The notes under the pieces were generated by a model, which was not told the DNA's origin, did not search any database, and saw only the letters and a program-made list of their open reading frames with translations. From Pirellula staleyi DSM 6068 (GTDB taxonomy: Bacteria; Planctomycetota; Planctomycetia; Pirellulales; Pirellulaceae): a stretch of 64,000 bases of DNA. The position numbers and the translations under genes are program-made. The DNA lies in the NCBI GenBank assembly GCA_945875845.1, contig CAMCMB010000013.1:52518-116517 (forward strand). Direction: 5' to 3'. Positions within the stretch are counted from its first letter, which is position 1. Each line of letters begins with the position of its first letter. Below are positions 18,785 through 27,949 of this stretch, one piece after another.

Positions 18785-20214
18785 TTCGCACCCCCTTGCC
18801 ATGCTTGAGCATAGCAGCACAAAAATGGATCCAGATCGCTACCCGCTTTGAGTCCACCCTCCGCAAAGAGTTGGTCCTGGGGCTTGCTCAAGTCGAATGC
18901 CAATTGCCCTTCGACCCAGGTCTCAAGGACTCGGGTATAGGAACTCAATGGATCGCCGCTGAGAATAGCAAAATCCGCATCTTTGCCGACCGTAAGAGAA
19001 CCGATTCGATCATCCAGCCCCAGCATTTCTGCACCGGCCAAAGTTAAACCAGCGATGGCTTTATCCGGATCCATCCCAGCCCGCACGGCCAAAGCAGCCG
19101 AACGCATGAATAAGCGAGAATCGGTAATCCCATCATCGGTATGAAACGCAACACGTACACCCGCTTCATCGAGAACCCGTCCGTTGCGGAATACCAAGTC
19201 CTTGGCTTCGAGCTTACCACCCGGAGAGTCGATCACAATAATCGAACAGGGCAATTTGGCTGCCGCGATTTCCTTGGCCACTTTCCAGCCGTCGCTGACG
19301 TGGTGAAGAACGGTTTGGAATCCAAACTCTTGGGAAAGTCGAATGACCGTCATGATGTCGTCATGACGATGCGTATGATGGTGAACGATGCGTTTTCCCT
19401 GCATCGCTTCCACCAGCGATTCGAGATGCAGATCGCGAGGTGGCAATTTACTTGCATCTCCCTTGGCTGCAGCTACCTTGGCTTGATATTCGCGCGCCTT
19501 GATGTACTGCTCACGCACGAGGTAAGCCGACTTACCACGCGTGCCAGGAAAAGGCGACTCCCCCTGCGAATTCGTGCCATTGGCCATTTTGAGCCCCCCG
19601 ATCGGTTCCCCTTTTTTGTCCCGAATCAAGATGTCGTCGACGACACGTGGCGATTGTTCAAAATAGCGAAGCTTACAGTAAACGGTTTGGCCGCTGATCA
19701 AATGCCCGGAGCCCGGCATTATATTGATCGTGGTTAATCCGCCTGCGAGAGCACGCCTGAACCCCGATTCCCGTACGTTGATGGAATCCAAAATGCGAAC
19801 GCCAGGTTGAATGGGGCTGCTCGAATCCGCAGCCCCCATTCCACCAATATGGCTATGTGTGCAGACCAAACCGGGCATAATCCACTTGCCTTTGGCATCG
19901 ATCCGCGTGGCATCGCTCGGAATGGTTGTCGACTGTTTTGACCCAACCGCACTGATTTTACCACCCGCGATGACAAGTACACCGTCGGGAATCCGCGGCT
20001 TGTCAACGGGAAGCAGAGTCGCATTGACCCATGCAATCGTCCCAAGGTTGGGCTTATCAGAAGGGGAAGCACCTGGTGGAGAGCTTGCGGTCGATTGAGC
20101 TAGGCTGCGATCGGCAATGAACGCACAGGAAATAGCCGACGTGGACTGGGCTAGGAAAAGTCGTCGTGTTGTCAAAGTTGCACTTTTGTTTTGGCAGTGA
20201 GATTGCGCTGGCAT
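18781..20214 (-). CDS. Amidohydrolase (imidazolonepropionase-like), exported
   Basis: 477 residues from ATG 20214; longer upstream frames would precede the signal. An export signal with TTRRLFLAQSTSAIS is followed by a metal-dependent hydrolase domain. The metal motif CTHSHIGG, a His-rich IVHHHTHRHDD, a DDGIT metal-Asp region and the C-terminal GKDADFAILSGDP are all present. It is the first gene of the coupled minus-strand operon with the paralogue, DUF1611 and epimerase genes. Related enzymes hydrolyse cyclic amides or dipeptides. With the epimerase this suggests peptide or D-amino-acid scavenging, by inference. Confidence 0.82.
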   Translation of the reverse strand: MPAQSHCQNKSATLTTRRLFLAQSTSAISCAFIADRSLAQSTASSPPGASPSDKPNLGTIAWVNATLLPVDKPRIPDGVLVIAGGKISAVGSKQSTTIPSDATRIDAKGKWIMPGLVCTHSHIGGMGAADSSSPIQPGVRILDSINVRESGFRRALAGGLTTINIMPGSGHLISGQTVYCKLRYFEQSPRVVDDILIRDKKGEPIGGLKMANGTNSQGESPFPGTRGKSAYLVREQYIKAREYQAKVAAAKGDASKLPPRDLHLESLVEAMQGKRIVHHHTHRHDDIMTVIRLSQEFGFQTVLHHVSDGWKVAKEIAAAKLPCSIIVIDSPGGKLEAKDLVFRNGRVLDEAGVRVAFHTDDGITDSRLFMRSAALAVRAGMDPDKAIAGLTLAGAEMLGLDDRIGSLTVGKDADFAILSGDPLSSYTRVLETWVEGQLAFDLSKPQDQLFAEGGLKAGSDLDPFLCCYAQAWQGGAK

Positions 20215-20297
20215 GGTCAGCAGTAGAGTATACTCGGCAACTGAGATCTTGTGGAAAAGCATTACCCTCGGGGCATCGGTTAAAAAAGGTAAGTATC

Positions 20298-21092
20298 ATG
20301 AGCTCAGGACGTCCGACAAGTCAAGCCAGAGTTAGCAACACTGGGCGAGTCGTCTTGGTTACTGGTGGATGCGGTGGGATCGGTCATGCGATTTGCTTAG
20401 CGTTCCAGGAATCGGGTGCGGCAGCGGTCGTGGCAGTCGATGTCGTGCAAGATGGAACGGTCTTGGTCCCGCCACATGTTGAATACTATCGAGCCGATGT
20501 TTCGGACGAAGCTTCTTGCCAAGCTTCTATCGACTGGACGGTGAACCGATTTGGCGGACTTGACGTGTTGGTCAACACCGCAGCAATACAACCCCCGGCA
20601 TCGTATGTTCCTTTGGATCAAATGACCCGCGATCTTTGGGATCGAATGGTTGCTGTCAACCTAACCGGATACACGAATATGGCAAAAGCTGCGGTTCGCC
20701 AAATGTTGCTCCAACGCTCCGGAGTGATTGTCAATGTCGCCAGTGAGCAAGGGCATCGCACAGCCCGACAAGTTCCCGCGTACGGTCCGATCAAAGCAGC
20801 CAACATTATGCAGGCAAAGCAATGGGGAATCGAGTATGCAAGACAAGGGATTCGAGTCGTTTCGCTCTCCCCAGGAGCGATCGAAACCCCAATGTTGCGA
20901 TCGACTTTGGATGCACAAGGTGGCGGAGCCGAACTTGCAAACCGGCACCCGCTTGGCCGCATCGGGCAACCGTTCGAAGTTGCCAATGCGGTTTTGTGGC
21001 TAGCAAGCGACGCCGCGTCATTCATCACGGCCACAGACATTGCAATCGACGGTGGGTTAGGCGCTTATGGCGCTTTCGCCGATCCGTATTGA
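20298..21092 (+). CDS. Short-chain dehydrogenase/reductase
   Basis: 264 residues from ATG 20298, which has a purine-rich AAAGGTAAG just upstream. Classical SDR motifs: cofactor loop TGGCGGIGHA, VNTAA, catalytic Ser in VNVASEQGH, and YGPIK for the Tyr-Lys pair. The end TDIAIDGGLGAYG is typical. The substrate cannot be told. Divergent from the amidohydrolase operon with an 83-bp gap, so both promoters probably lie there. Confidence 0.85.
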   Translation: MSSGRPTSQARVSNTGRVVLVTGGCGGIGHAICLAFQESGAAAVVAVDVVQDGTVLVPPHVEYYRADVSDEASCQASIDWTVNRFGGLDVLVNTAAIQPPASYVPLDQMTRDLWDRMVAVNLTGYTNMAKAAVRQMLLQRSGVIVNVASEQGHRTARQVPAYGPIKAANIMQAKQWGIEYARQGIRVVSLSPGAIETPMLRSTLDAQGGGAELANRHPLGRIGQPFEVANAVLWLASDAASFITATDIAIDGGLGAYGAFADPY

Positions 21093-21170
21093 ATCAGATG
21101 ATTAAGAAGTAGATCGCAGTCCCGTGCACCTTACCATCATCGGTATGAGTCTTAGAGTGAAACAAACTGA

Positions 21171-21245
21171 TAGCCGAAGGGCGATAGCCCCGGTTCTCGA
21201 CGAATGTCGAGCAACTGGAAAACCGGGGCTCGCGCCCAACGGCTA
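21171..21245. repeat. Long hairpin repeat (family D)
   Basis: Arms of about 25 bp, TAGCCGAAGGGCGATAGCCC and its partner ending AACGGCTA, with a ~25-base centre. Resembles REP-type intergenic elements; single copy in this window. Confidence 0.7.
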
Positions 21246-21506
21246 ATCGGAATGAAAAACATGTGCGGATGTGCTTACCAATGAATCTATTAAAATGCGG
21301 ATCTTCAGAATTTGTCCGGCTAAGACGATTGAACTGCCTGTAAGGATTCTTTTGACTGAAGTCGACATTCGGGCCACTTCCAAAAACGTTTCGCAAATCC
21401 ATGCGATGAAATGTTTAGCCACGGGGGGAAACGCCGAAAGAAAAATTGTGTGTCTAGTTTCCAAATCCCCCCTTTTGGCGTACGAATTTCCATTCGTCTT
21501 GAAACC

Positions 21507-21773
21507 ATGTGGCGAGCATTTTTTTGTGCGATTGGCATCGTCCTCATTATTACTGGCCTCGAGTGCTTGCTGATCGACAGCGCAGTGCTCGCGGCGGGCA
21601 TCATCGATGACCCGTCGGCGAACATGGCGCAGCAGGCGACTAGCCTATTTGCCGCACCGCCTCAACAAACCGCCGATCGCGTGTTCAAACCCTCAGAGTG
21701 GTTTCCTTGGTCGCTCTTGGCCGGTGGTGCGATTACGTTGCTCTACTCGATTTCACTCCGCAGGAATGGGTAA
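21507..21773 (+). CDS. Small membrane protein
   Basis: 88 residues from ATG 21507. Starts MWRAFFCAIGIVLIITGLEC, an N-terminal membrane helix, and ends with a second helix (LLAGGAITLLYSI) before SLRRNG. Proteins with this start recur in planctomycetes but have no known function. The upstream in-frame ATG at 21411 adds a basic tail and is less likely. Confidence 0.5.
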   Translation: MWRAFFCAIGIVLIITGLECLLIDSAVLAAGIIDDPSANMAQQATSLFAAPPQQTADRVFKPSEWFPWSLLAGGAITLLYSISLRRNG

Positions 21774-21779
21774 GCTAGA

Positions 21780-22529
21780 TTACATCGCGGTGTAGGGAGG
21801 ATCCTCACCACGAAGCTGGCAAAGGGCGTTTCCGGCGGCACGTTGTTCGGCCTCTTTTTTGTTGCGGCCCCAGGCTGGTGCATAACGACGCCCAGAAATT
21901 TCGGCAACAATTTGAAAGTGCTTGCTGTGATCTGGTCCGCTCTCATCGACGAGTCGATACACGGGTGTCCCTTTGAGATCGCGTTGTGCAAGCTGCTGCA
22001 GGAGCGATTTGTAGTTGCCGCCACCATGGCCGTCTGCGGCCAAACGTATCTCCGGTTCCATTTGCTCCAGAATGAAGTGGGTTGCCGCAGCGTAACCGCC
22101 GTCGAGAAAGATTGCTGCGACAATCGCTTCAAAGACATCGCTGAGCAGCGACCTGGGCATTCCGGTCCGCAACATTCCTCGGCCAACGATCAAGCAAGTA
22201 TCAAGCCCGAGCTGTCTTGAAATCTTGGCGCAAACTCTACGTGAAACCACTACCGACTTGATTTTTGTTAGTTCGCCCTCCAAATATTCGGGATACGACC
22301 GAAAAAGTCTCTCACACACAACCATTCCCAAAATCGAGTCGCCGAGAAACTCCATTCGCTCATTGGACTCGGTCCGAGTCGTGGCTACGCTTGAGTGAGT
22401 CAGTGCGGAAAGCAATGTTCCCCGATTTTGGAACTGATATTTGACTATTTGTTGACAAAGCTCCACCTTTTCTTCCACGCTGAGTGTGTCGTCTGGCGGA
22501 GTCGTTTCATTCATGGTTGGAGTATTCAA
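21780..22529 (-). CDS. rnc: Ribonuclease III
   Basis: 249 residues. Cleaves double-stranded RNA in rRNA maturation and mRNA turnover. The RNase III signature NERMEFLGDS (about 57-66) and the second acidic cluster SDVFEAIVAAIFLDGG (near 129-144) are intact. A dsRNA-binding domain fills about residues 168-245. Length is normal. It converges with the small membrane-protein gene, their ends only a few bases apart. Confidence 0.93.
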   Translation of the reverse strand: MNTPTMNETTPPDDTLSVEEKVELCQQIVKYQFQNRGTLLSALTHSSVATTRTESNERMEFLGDSILGMVVCERLFRSYPEYLEGELTKIKSVVVSRRVCAKISRQLGLDTCLIVGRGMLRTGMPRSLLSDVFEAIVAAIFLDGGYAAATHFILEQMEPEIRLAADGHGGGNYKSLLQQLAQRDLKGTPVYRLVDESGPDHSKHFQIVAEISGRRYAPAWGRNKKEAEQRAAGNALCQLRGEDPPYTAM

Positions 22530-22835
22530 TTTTCGTCGAATCTTTCGGAATTAAACTTCGAAAGTGTTATCGCAGGTTATGTAGGTAATGACTAGCCCGC
22601 ACATCAAAATCCTTGAGTTCACAAGTTTCCTTTTGAACACCTGCGTTGCGCGCTGCAGTCGCATTCATGACCCTTGTTAGTCCAAAGCGAAATCCAATAC
22701 GAGGGGGCTAATCTTAAGCGGGTTCGTGCTCAAGCGATGTCTCTTTGCTACAATTGCAGCCCCGCGTAGCATTCTTGGGGACGTGCTCGAACGCAACCCT
22801 GGCCAACAACGACTTCTTTCCATTCGAATTTATTG

Positions 22836-24509
22836 ATGCGATTTTCAACTGCTCTGTTTATTGCTTTCCTGGTTTCCAGTTTGCTCGCTAGTCCAACCAA
22901 ATCCGCGGCTCAAGACAAGCGTCCCGCTCCTCTCACGATACCACCAAAAGAAGTGGCGACGGATAGCGTCGCACGCAAACAAGAGACGGCCATCCAAGAA
23001 AGGACCGCTTCATGGGGCTATTGGGGCACACGCCCAAGCAGTTATAGCTCTTGGACCAACCATTCCAATCGCCTCATTCCGGTTTATGTTTTCGGAGGCT
23101 CGTTTGCACCCTACATGAATGAAGGGAGTGTCTACCGAGATTCCGCAAAACTCGAACAACTCTATTCGCGGATGCCAGCCAATACCCTGCGCGCCGACGC
23201 CCCCTACGCAGACCAAACGGACGTTTACCGACTCCAACGCAAGGCCATAGAACAACAAGGGAAAAAGTATGTTTTTTTAGTTGTTTTTGATGGGATGGAT
23301 TGGCAATCCACTCAAGCAGCCGCCATCTACAAAACCGGGCGCGTTGCCTACACCGAGGGTAAAGGAAATGGTTTGATCTTTCAAGATTATGATCGTTGCC
23401 CAAGCGATTATGGCTATGTCGTGACGGCCCCGTATGGCGATGAAGTCGAAACCGACGTCGATGCGCAACAAAATACAAGACCGGTAACTAAGTTTGGGGG
23501 CTTTGATTCGAGGTTCGCGGGATCGGCCCCGTGGCAAACAGAAACGGATATCGACTATCCCATCGGTCGCTCAAAAATTTCACCGCATGCTTACACGGAC
23601 TCTTCGTCCTCAGCCACCTCTCTAACCGCTGGTGTCAAAACAATAAATGGAGCTGTTAATCTAGACCATAACCTCAAGCCCGTTGAGACCATTGCACAGT
23701 GGGTTCAGCGTGAGAAAGGCTTCGCTGTCGGGGCTGTTACTAGCGTACCAATATCCCATGCGACTCCGGCTGCCGCCTATGCGGCCAACGTGAGCCGCGA
23801 CGACTATCAAGACCTGACCCGCGATATGCTTGGTCTGCCGAGCGTTGCCCGCAAAACAAATCCATCCCCTGGTCTCGATGTCGTTATCGGATGCGGATAC
23901 GGTGAAAACACCGAAAGCCCCAAGGGCCAAGGCGAAAACTTTATTCCAGGAAATCGCTACCTGACGGACGAGGACCGCATGAAAGTCGATGTCAATACTG
24001 CCGGTGGGTCCGGAAAGTACTTCGTTGCCCAACGCACCAGCGGGTTATCCGGCGCCAAAGTATTAACAGATGCGGCTAAGTCGGCTGCTCAGAACAAAAA
24101 ACGACTGCTGGGGTTCTTCGGTGCGAAGACGGGCCATTTGCCATTTCAAACCGCGAACGGAGATTTCAAGCCGGTCGTGGACATGAAAGAAAAGGCGGAA
24201 ATCTACACCAAGGCAGACATTGACGAGAATCCAACACTTGCCGAAATGACCGAAGCCGCGATAGAAGTACTTCAGGTCGATGAACAGGGGTTTTGGTTGA
24301 TGGTTGAAGCCGGAGATGTTGACTGGGCGAATCACGCCAACAACATCGATAGTTCGATTGGTGCTGTTTTCAGCGGAGAAGCGGCTGTAGAAAAGATCTT
24401 TCGCTGGATCGAAAGCCGCAACGCATGGGACCAATCGCTGGTCGTTGTCACTTCAGACCACGGCCATTACTTCCATCTCCTCGAACCGGAAGCACTAATC
24501 GCGGAATAG
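22836..24509 (+). CDS. Alkaline-phosphatase-superfamily protein, secreted
   Basis: 557 residues from ATG 22836, with an N-terminal signal peptide (STALFIAFLVSSLLASPTKS). Metal-site Asp lies in VVFDGMDW, the candidate nucleophile Ser in SSSATSLTAGVKT, and C-terminal metal ligands in VEAGDVDWANHANN and TSDHGHYFHL. These mark a metal-dependent phosphomonoesterase or phosphodiesterase. It ends soon after the last His motif, slightly shorter than PhoA-like proteins with a C-terminal cap. Confidence 0.82.
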   Translation: MRFSTALFIAFLVSSLLASPTKSAAQDKRPAPLTIPPKEVATDSVARKQETAIQERTASWGYWGTRPSSYSSWTNHSNRLIPVYVFGGSFAPYMNEGSVYRDSAKLEQLYSRMPANTLRADAPYADQTDVYRLQRKAIEQQGKKYVFLVVFDGMDWQSTQAAAIYKTGRVAYTEGKGNGLIFQDYDRCPSDYGYVVTAPYGDEVETDVDAQQNTRPVTKFGGFDSRFAGSAPWQTETDIDYPIGRSKISPHAYTDSSSSATSLTAGVKTINGAVNLDHNLKPVETIAQWVQREKGFAVGAVTSVPISHATPAAAYAANVSRDDYQDLTRDMLGLPSVARKTNPSPGLDVVIGCGYGENTESPKGQGENFIPGNRYLTDEDRMKVDVNTAGGSGKYFVAQRTSGLSGAKVLTDAAKSAAQNKKRLLGFFGAKTGHLPFQTANGDFKPVVDMKEKAEIYTKADIDENPTLAEMTEAAIEVLQVDEQGFWLMVEAGDVDWANHANNIDSSIGAVFSGEAAVEKIFRWIESRNAWDQSLVVVTSDHGHYFHLLEPEALIAE

Positions 24510-24538
24510 GTTGTTGTCACTTCCGGCAGGTGCTACCA

Positions 24539-24958
24539 ATGGAGCCTAAACAATCGTGCAAGTTGCGTTATGTGTTTTGCAAATTGCGCCGCCGAAGGAA
24601 CCTACCACCAAATCTTGAGAAAGTCGACCCGGCGAACAGCAGGCCTACCAAAGCGGTTTCTGGAATTCACAAGGGGCGTCGTGTCGAAGCGGTCTTTGCT
24701 GGAACTCGACCGCAAAAAAGGAAAGCCGACGGAGAAGAGTTTATGATCAGGTCGGTCGATGAAACACCACAAGGTCTAACCGTTGTTGTTTCTTTTCCAC
24801 CGACGGCTGCGATGAAGAAAGCAAGAAATATCATGGAGCGAATGCAGCTCATACTGTCCGTCGCTCATTATTTCGAAAGGGGTTTCATGGGTGATTCTCA
24901 ACAAGGAAACTCATTGACCGTCGGAAGTCAAAAGCTTGGGAAGACCCGCATTGGTTGA
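24539..24958 (+). CDS. Hypothetical protein or gene remnant
   Basis: 139 codons from ATG 24539. The middle part (GEEFMIRSVDETPQGLTVVV, then PPTAAMKKARNIMERMQLIL) has amphipathic, protein-like composition; the ends look less convincing, and the last 48 bp overlap the sulfatase gene on the other strand. It may be a short unknown gene or a decayed fragment. Confidence 0.3.
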   Translation: MEPKQSCKLRYVFCKLRRRRNLPPNLEKVDPANSRPTKAVSGIHKGRRVEAVFAGTRPQKRKADGEEFMIRSVDETPQGLTVVVSFPPTAAMKKARNIMERMQLILSVAHYFERGFMGDSQQGNSLTVGSQKLGKTRIG

Positions 24959-26284
24959 ACTCAGCCACGCTTGCAACCGGCTGTTCAGTGATTCGGCTGT
25001 CTCCGGCTGCATGAGTGATAGATTGTTTTTCTCACCCGGGTCCATGCTTAAATCAAATAGTTCGGTTGACGAATCGTCATAATAATAGATCAATTTGAAT
25101 GGGCCTGCTCGTATCGCAGAAGCTGGGCGGTTCGCTTTGTGAAAGGCAAAATGAGGATAATGAAAGTAGATCGCGTCGCGTTCTAAAAATTGACCGGTGA
25201 GCAACTGGCGGAGAGAATATCCATCCAGCGGTGTTTGAGTTGGGACCTGTTGCACGGAGGCCGCGTCCAGAAGTGTGGCCGTAATATCCATCGTGATAAC
25301 CGGTGTGTCGATCCGTTGCGATGCCTGGGTGACTCCTGGCCATTTCATAATTAGCGGAACACGGATTCCACCTTCATACAAGTGTCCCTTGCCTTCGCGC
25401 AGAGGCGTGTTATCCGTGGCTCCAGACCAACCCCCGTTGTCGCTGGTGAAGACAACTAGCGACTGGCTTGCAATCTTCAACTCATCTAATGTGGAAAGAA
25501 TTTTGCCGACGGCTCGATCTACAGCCGCAATCTGGCCACCATAAATTGGGTTTTTTAGCCCAGGACCCTCCCGCCCACGAAACGGCGCTACCATTTCCTC
25601 AGGGGCTTCAAAAGGATAGTGAGGGTTATAGGTCCAGAAGCAAATAAACATCGGACGATCCTTTTCCCGACGCATGAAATCGATCACCTCATCCGCCAGC
25701 CGATCAGTCAGGTACTCACCTGTCTTTCTGGGAGTGATCGAAGGGATGCGGTAAGGATCAAAATACGTGGGAGGGCCACCGAGTCCACAGCCTCCTACGT
25801 TGACATCAAATCCATGTTCGGTCGGCCAGTATTTACGATCGTCACCCAAATGCCACTTGCCAAAAAAGCCTGTTGCATACCCGGCGTTCTTAAGTCGTTC
25901 GGCCAGCGTGATGGTATCCGTCGATAACTCGAAGCGTGTCTGGGGTGGCTGTACTCGGCGACCAACAGGCCAAAAATTGGGACCATCCGCACCATGCTGA
26001 GTAATGTGCAATCGTGCTGGAGCCAGGCCCGTGATTAATGCAGCTCGAGTTGGCGAGCATACCGGAGATGCCGCGTAAGCTTGTGTAAATCGCGCGCCGG
26101 TCGAAGCGAGTTGGTCTAGGAATGGCGTTTTGAGGACGGGGTTTCCCTGGCATTGGAGGTCCATCCAGCCCATATCATCCGCCATGATACAAATGATGTG
26201 AGGAAGTTCCTGTGCAACTAACCCTCTCGCATTGATTAGTGGCATGCTGCAGATAGATAGCCAGACCAAAATCAAATCCCTCAT
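24911..26284 (-). CDS. Sulfatase, secreted
   Basis: 457 residues from ATG 26284, with a signal peptide (LILVWLSICSMPLINARGLVAQ). The formylglycine motif CSPTRAALITG (about residues 78-88) carries the Cys that is converted by an FGE-type enzyme. Metal-site residues are in IMADDMGWMDLQ and FTSDNGGW. The family removes sulfate esters from polysaccharides; planctomycetes carry many. No carbohydrate-operon neighbours are seen. Confidence 0.9.
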   Translation of the reverse strand: MRDLILVWLSICSMPLINARGLVAQELPHIICIMADDMGWMDLQCQGNPVLKTPFLDQLASTGARFTQAYAASPVCSPTRAALITGLAPARLHITQHGADGPNFWPVGRRVQPPQTRFELSTDTITLAERLKNAGYATGFFGKWHLGDDRKYWPTEHGFDVNVGGCGLGGPPTYFDPYRIPSITPRKTGEYLTDRLADEVIDFMRREKDRPMFICFWTYNPHYPFEAPEEMVAPFRGREGPGLKNPIYGGQIAAVDRAVGKILSTLDELKIASQSLVVFTSDNGGWSGATDNTPLREGKGHLYEGGIRVPLIMKWPGVTQASQRIDTPVITMDITATLLDAASVQQVPTQTPLDGYSLRQLLTGQFLERDAIYFHYPHFAFHKANRPASAIRAGPFKLIYYYDDSSTELFDLSMDPGEKNNLSLMQPETAESLNSRLQAWLSSTNAGLPKLLTSDGQ

Positions 26285-26610
26285 CGACTCACTCACAATC
26301 GAAGTTGAGTTGCGAAACAACAAATTCAACCAAAATAGCCCTCGATTCCGAGGCAATATGTTGCGATCATAGGTCGTTTCCTCTCGCCCGGAAAGGAACT
26401 TTATCGCAACATCCATCGAAATATGCAAAAACGGGTCTGCATGATGTTTTGAGACGCGGACGTGTTGAAAACAGGTCGAAGCCGCTTCTTACCTAATCCC
26501 AAGGGTTGCTCAAGCCATAGGTGTCGGATCCCTTCGGCCTGGTGTTCAGGGCTTGAGGAACTCCCCTCTAAACATGTTTTCCTCGACTTTGCCCAATCCA
26601 TTCATTGCTA
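26285..26610. other. Gene-free stretch
   Basis: About 326 bp between the sulfatase start and the first repeat of the array. A stretch near 26500-26560 has short matching sequences (CCCTTCGGCCTGG) that may be relics. No gene or RNA is supported. Confidence 0.4.
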
Positions 26611-26670
26611 GAGAGGGTGAGACTCCTGCCGAACCATTGCGTTAATAGCTCGGCAGGAGCCTCGCTCTCC
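26611..26670. repeat. Hairpin element, family C, copy 4 (abuts integrase fragment)
   Basis: Same arms as the other family C copies (GACTCCTGCCGAAC / GCTCGGCAGGAGCCTCGCTC). Its edge coincides with the point where homology to the integrase stops in the neighbouring pseudogene, as expected if the element moved into or recombined with that gene. Confidence 0.85.
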
Positions 26671-26876
26671 TTGCGTCTTTACCTTGAGGAATGGGTTTTC
26701 CTCGAGGATCTTCCAGTCGACCGCGTCGTGCATGAATTGCCTGGCGAATTGGATCCGTTTATGGATCGTCGTCGTGGCCATCCCTCTGGCTTTGAGCTTC
26801 TCGTGAAACTCTTTCGCATACCCCACCGTGATCTGATCGATCCGGATTCCCTCGGGCATAACTGCTTGAACCTACA
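26671..26876 (-). pseudogene. Integrase fragment int0 (core-binding region only)
   Basis: Reads MPEGIRIDQITVGYAKEFHE and on to NPFLKVKTQ, matching residues about 128-190 of the intact integrase at 44065-45231. The catalytic half is absent: homology ends at hairpin copy 4. A one-base loss just upstream of the MPEGI codons shifts the preceding frame. First unit of the alternating array. Confidence 0.8.
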
Positions 26877-26899
26877 TCATTATTTAAGAGGAAAGCGTT

Positions 26900-27283
26900 T
26901 CAGCCCCGCGATAAGATCGAAGTGCGATCGGTTGTGAGGACGAAACAGTCGTTTCTGAGTGCGATAGCTGCGATTGCAAGGTCAGTCAGTGGTAAGCGGT
27001 GTCCGTTAGCAACAAGTGGTCGTCCCAGTTTTGCGGCTACTCGCCAGTCATCCCAAGTAGGTTCAAGGTCATGTAGTCCCTTCAGTGAAGAAGCAACCCA
27101 ATCGGCCTGCTCATCGCGACGAAATCCTTGCAAGATTTCGGCCCAGATCATTCCAGTGATTGCCGCACGATCGTCATCAAGCAAAGGATCAACAGTGATC
27201 CGTTCGGCTGACGGATTTCGGTTAAAGAAACCTACCCAGATACAAGTGTCGATCAGAACTAGATCACTTGGAGGAATCGTCAT
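26900..27283 (-). CDS. PIN-domain toxin (VapC-like)
   Basis: 127 residues from ATG 27283. PIN nuclease acidic residues: LIDTCIWVGFF at the start, the middle Glu in MIWAEILQGF, and PLTDLAIAAIA plus TTDRT near the end. VapC-type toxins cut tRNA or rRNA and are held inactive by the antitoxin. The gene overlaps the antitoxin gene by 20 bp. Confidence 0.82.
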   Translation of the reverse strand: MTIPPSDLVLIDTCIWVGFFNRNPSAERITVDPLLDDDRAAITGMIWAEILQGFRRDEQADWVASSLKGLHDLEPTWDDWRVAAKLGRPLVANGHRLPLTDLAIAAIALRNDCFVLTTDRTSILSRG

Positions 27284-27488
27284 TGAGATTGCCAAACTCG
27301 GATTCTTCTAATTGACGCCAATTATCGATCATTTCGACTTGACCAGAAAGGTGCTTGAGTCGCATTCGACGGGCGTAGCGAATGTAATCGCGCATCGCCA
27401 CACGGATAGCTTCCATTGAATCACTCTGCTCAGTTAAATCACGCAGCTCGGCTAATTCCTGTTCTGACAGTTCAATCGATGTGACCAT
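27264..27488 (-). CDS. VapB-like antitoxin
   Basis: 74 residues from ATG 27488. An N-terminal ELSEQELAELRDLTEQSDSM segment followed by a helix (IRVAMRDYIRYARRM) looks like a ribbon-helix-helix or VapB-type DNA-binding part; the C-terminal acidic tail would bind the toxin. Forms the first TA pair of the array. Confidence 0.7.
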   Translation of the reverse strand: MVTSIELSEQELAELRDLTEQSDSMEAIRVAMRDYIRYARRMRLKHLSGQVEMIDNWRQLEESEFGNLNDDSSK

Positions 27489-27629
27489 GACTACCTCGTC
27501 CATTCGTTCTCATGCCTAATTAGACTAGCATTCGATAGTCTCATCGGTTCATTTCTGAGTCAAGTTGCATTCGTCAATTCCAGCCTAATCACGCCCAGGC
27601 AGGATTCGGGATCTTCGTTTTAGGCACCT

Positions 27630-27912
27630 CTCGAACTCCCCGAATTCCTTGGGAAAACATCGAAAAGTTCGGTTCCTGTCCTCTCCGCTGCAAAACCCTG
27701 GTTTTCCCAGGGTTTTTCGCATTTCTGGCCAATTGCTTTGGTGTTCTGTAGCGCCCATGCAACTCGGTGCATGGCGCCTGCGGCGTTGTATTTCGCGTCG
27801 CGCACCCCAAATTCGAGTCGTTTTTCGAGTCGCGCGAGTCGGCAAATCACTGGAGATTTGAATGTCACGGTTTGGCCACGATCCACGCCCGTGGAGGGTG
27901 TTGGATTCGAAC
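27630..27912. repeat. Palindromic array site P1
   Basis: Left arm contains GTTCGGTTCCTGTCCTCTCC then GCTGCAAAACCCTGG. The right end carries GTTGGATTCGAAC, whose complement resembles a tRNA T-arm. The centre holds a strong hairpin GCGCCCATGCAAC-TCG-GTGCATGGCGC and an inverted CGAGTCG / CGCGAGTCG region. Closely related copies are P2-P5. Confidence 0.85.
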
Positions 27913-27949
27913 TATCTGTGTGATGTTCCCAAAAGTGGATGTGGTGAGA

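Noticed and set aside
17807..18866. Long plus-strand frames opposite the amidohydrolase operon
   Set aside because: They mirror well-supported minus-strand enzymes with conserved motifs and show no domain of their own.
27585..27886. Overlapping minus-strand frames inside P1 (and the equivalents in P2, P3, P4, P5) as protein genes
   Set aside because: The same DNA recurs in five places with truncations and frame changes, has strong palindromic structure, and offers several competing frames in each copy. It behaves as a non-coding site.
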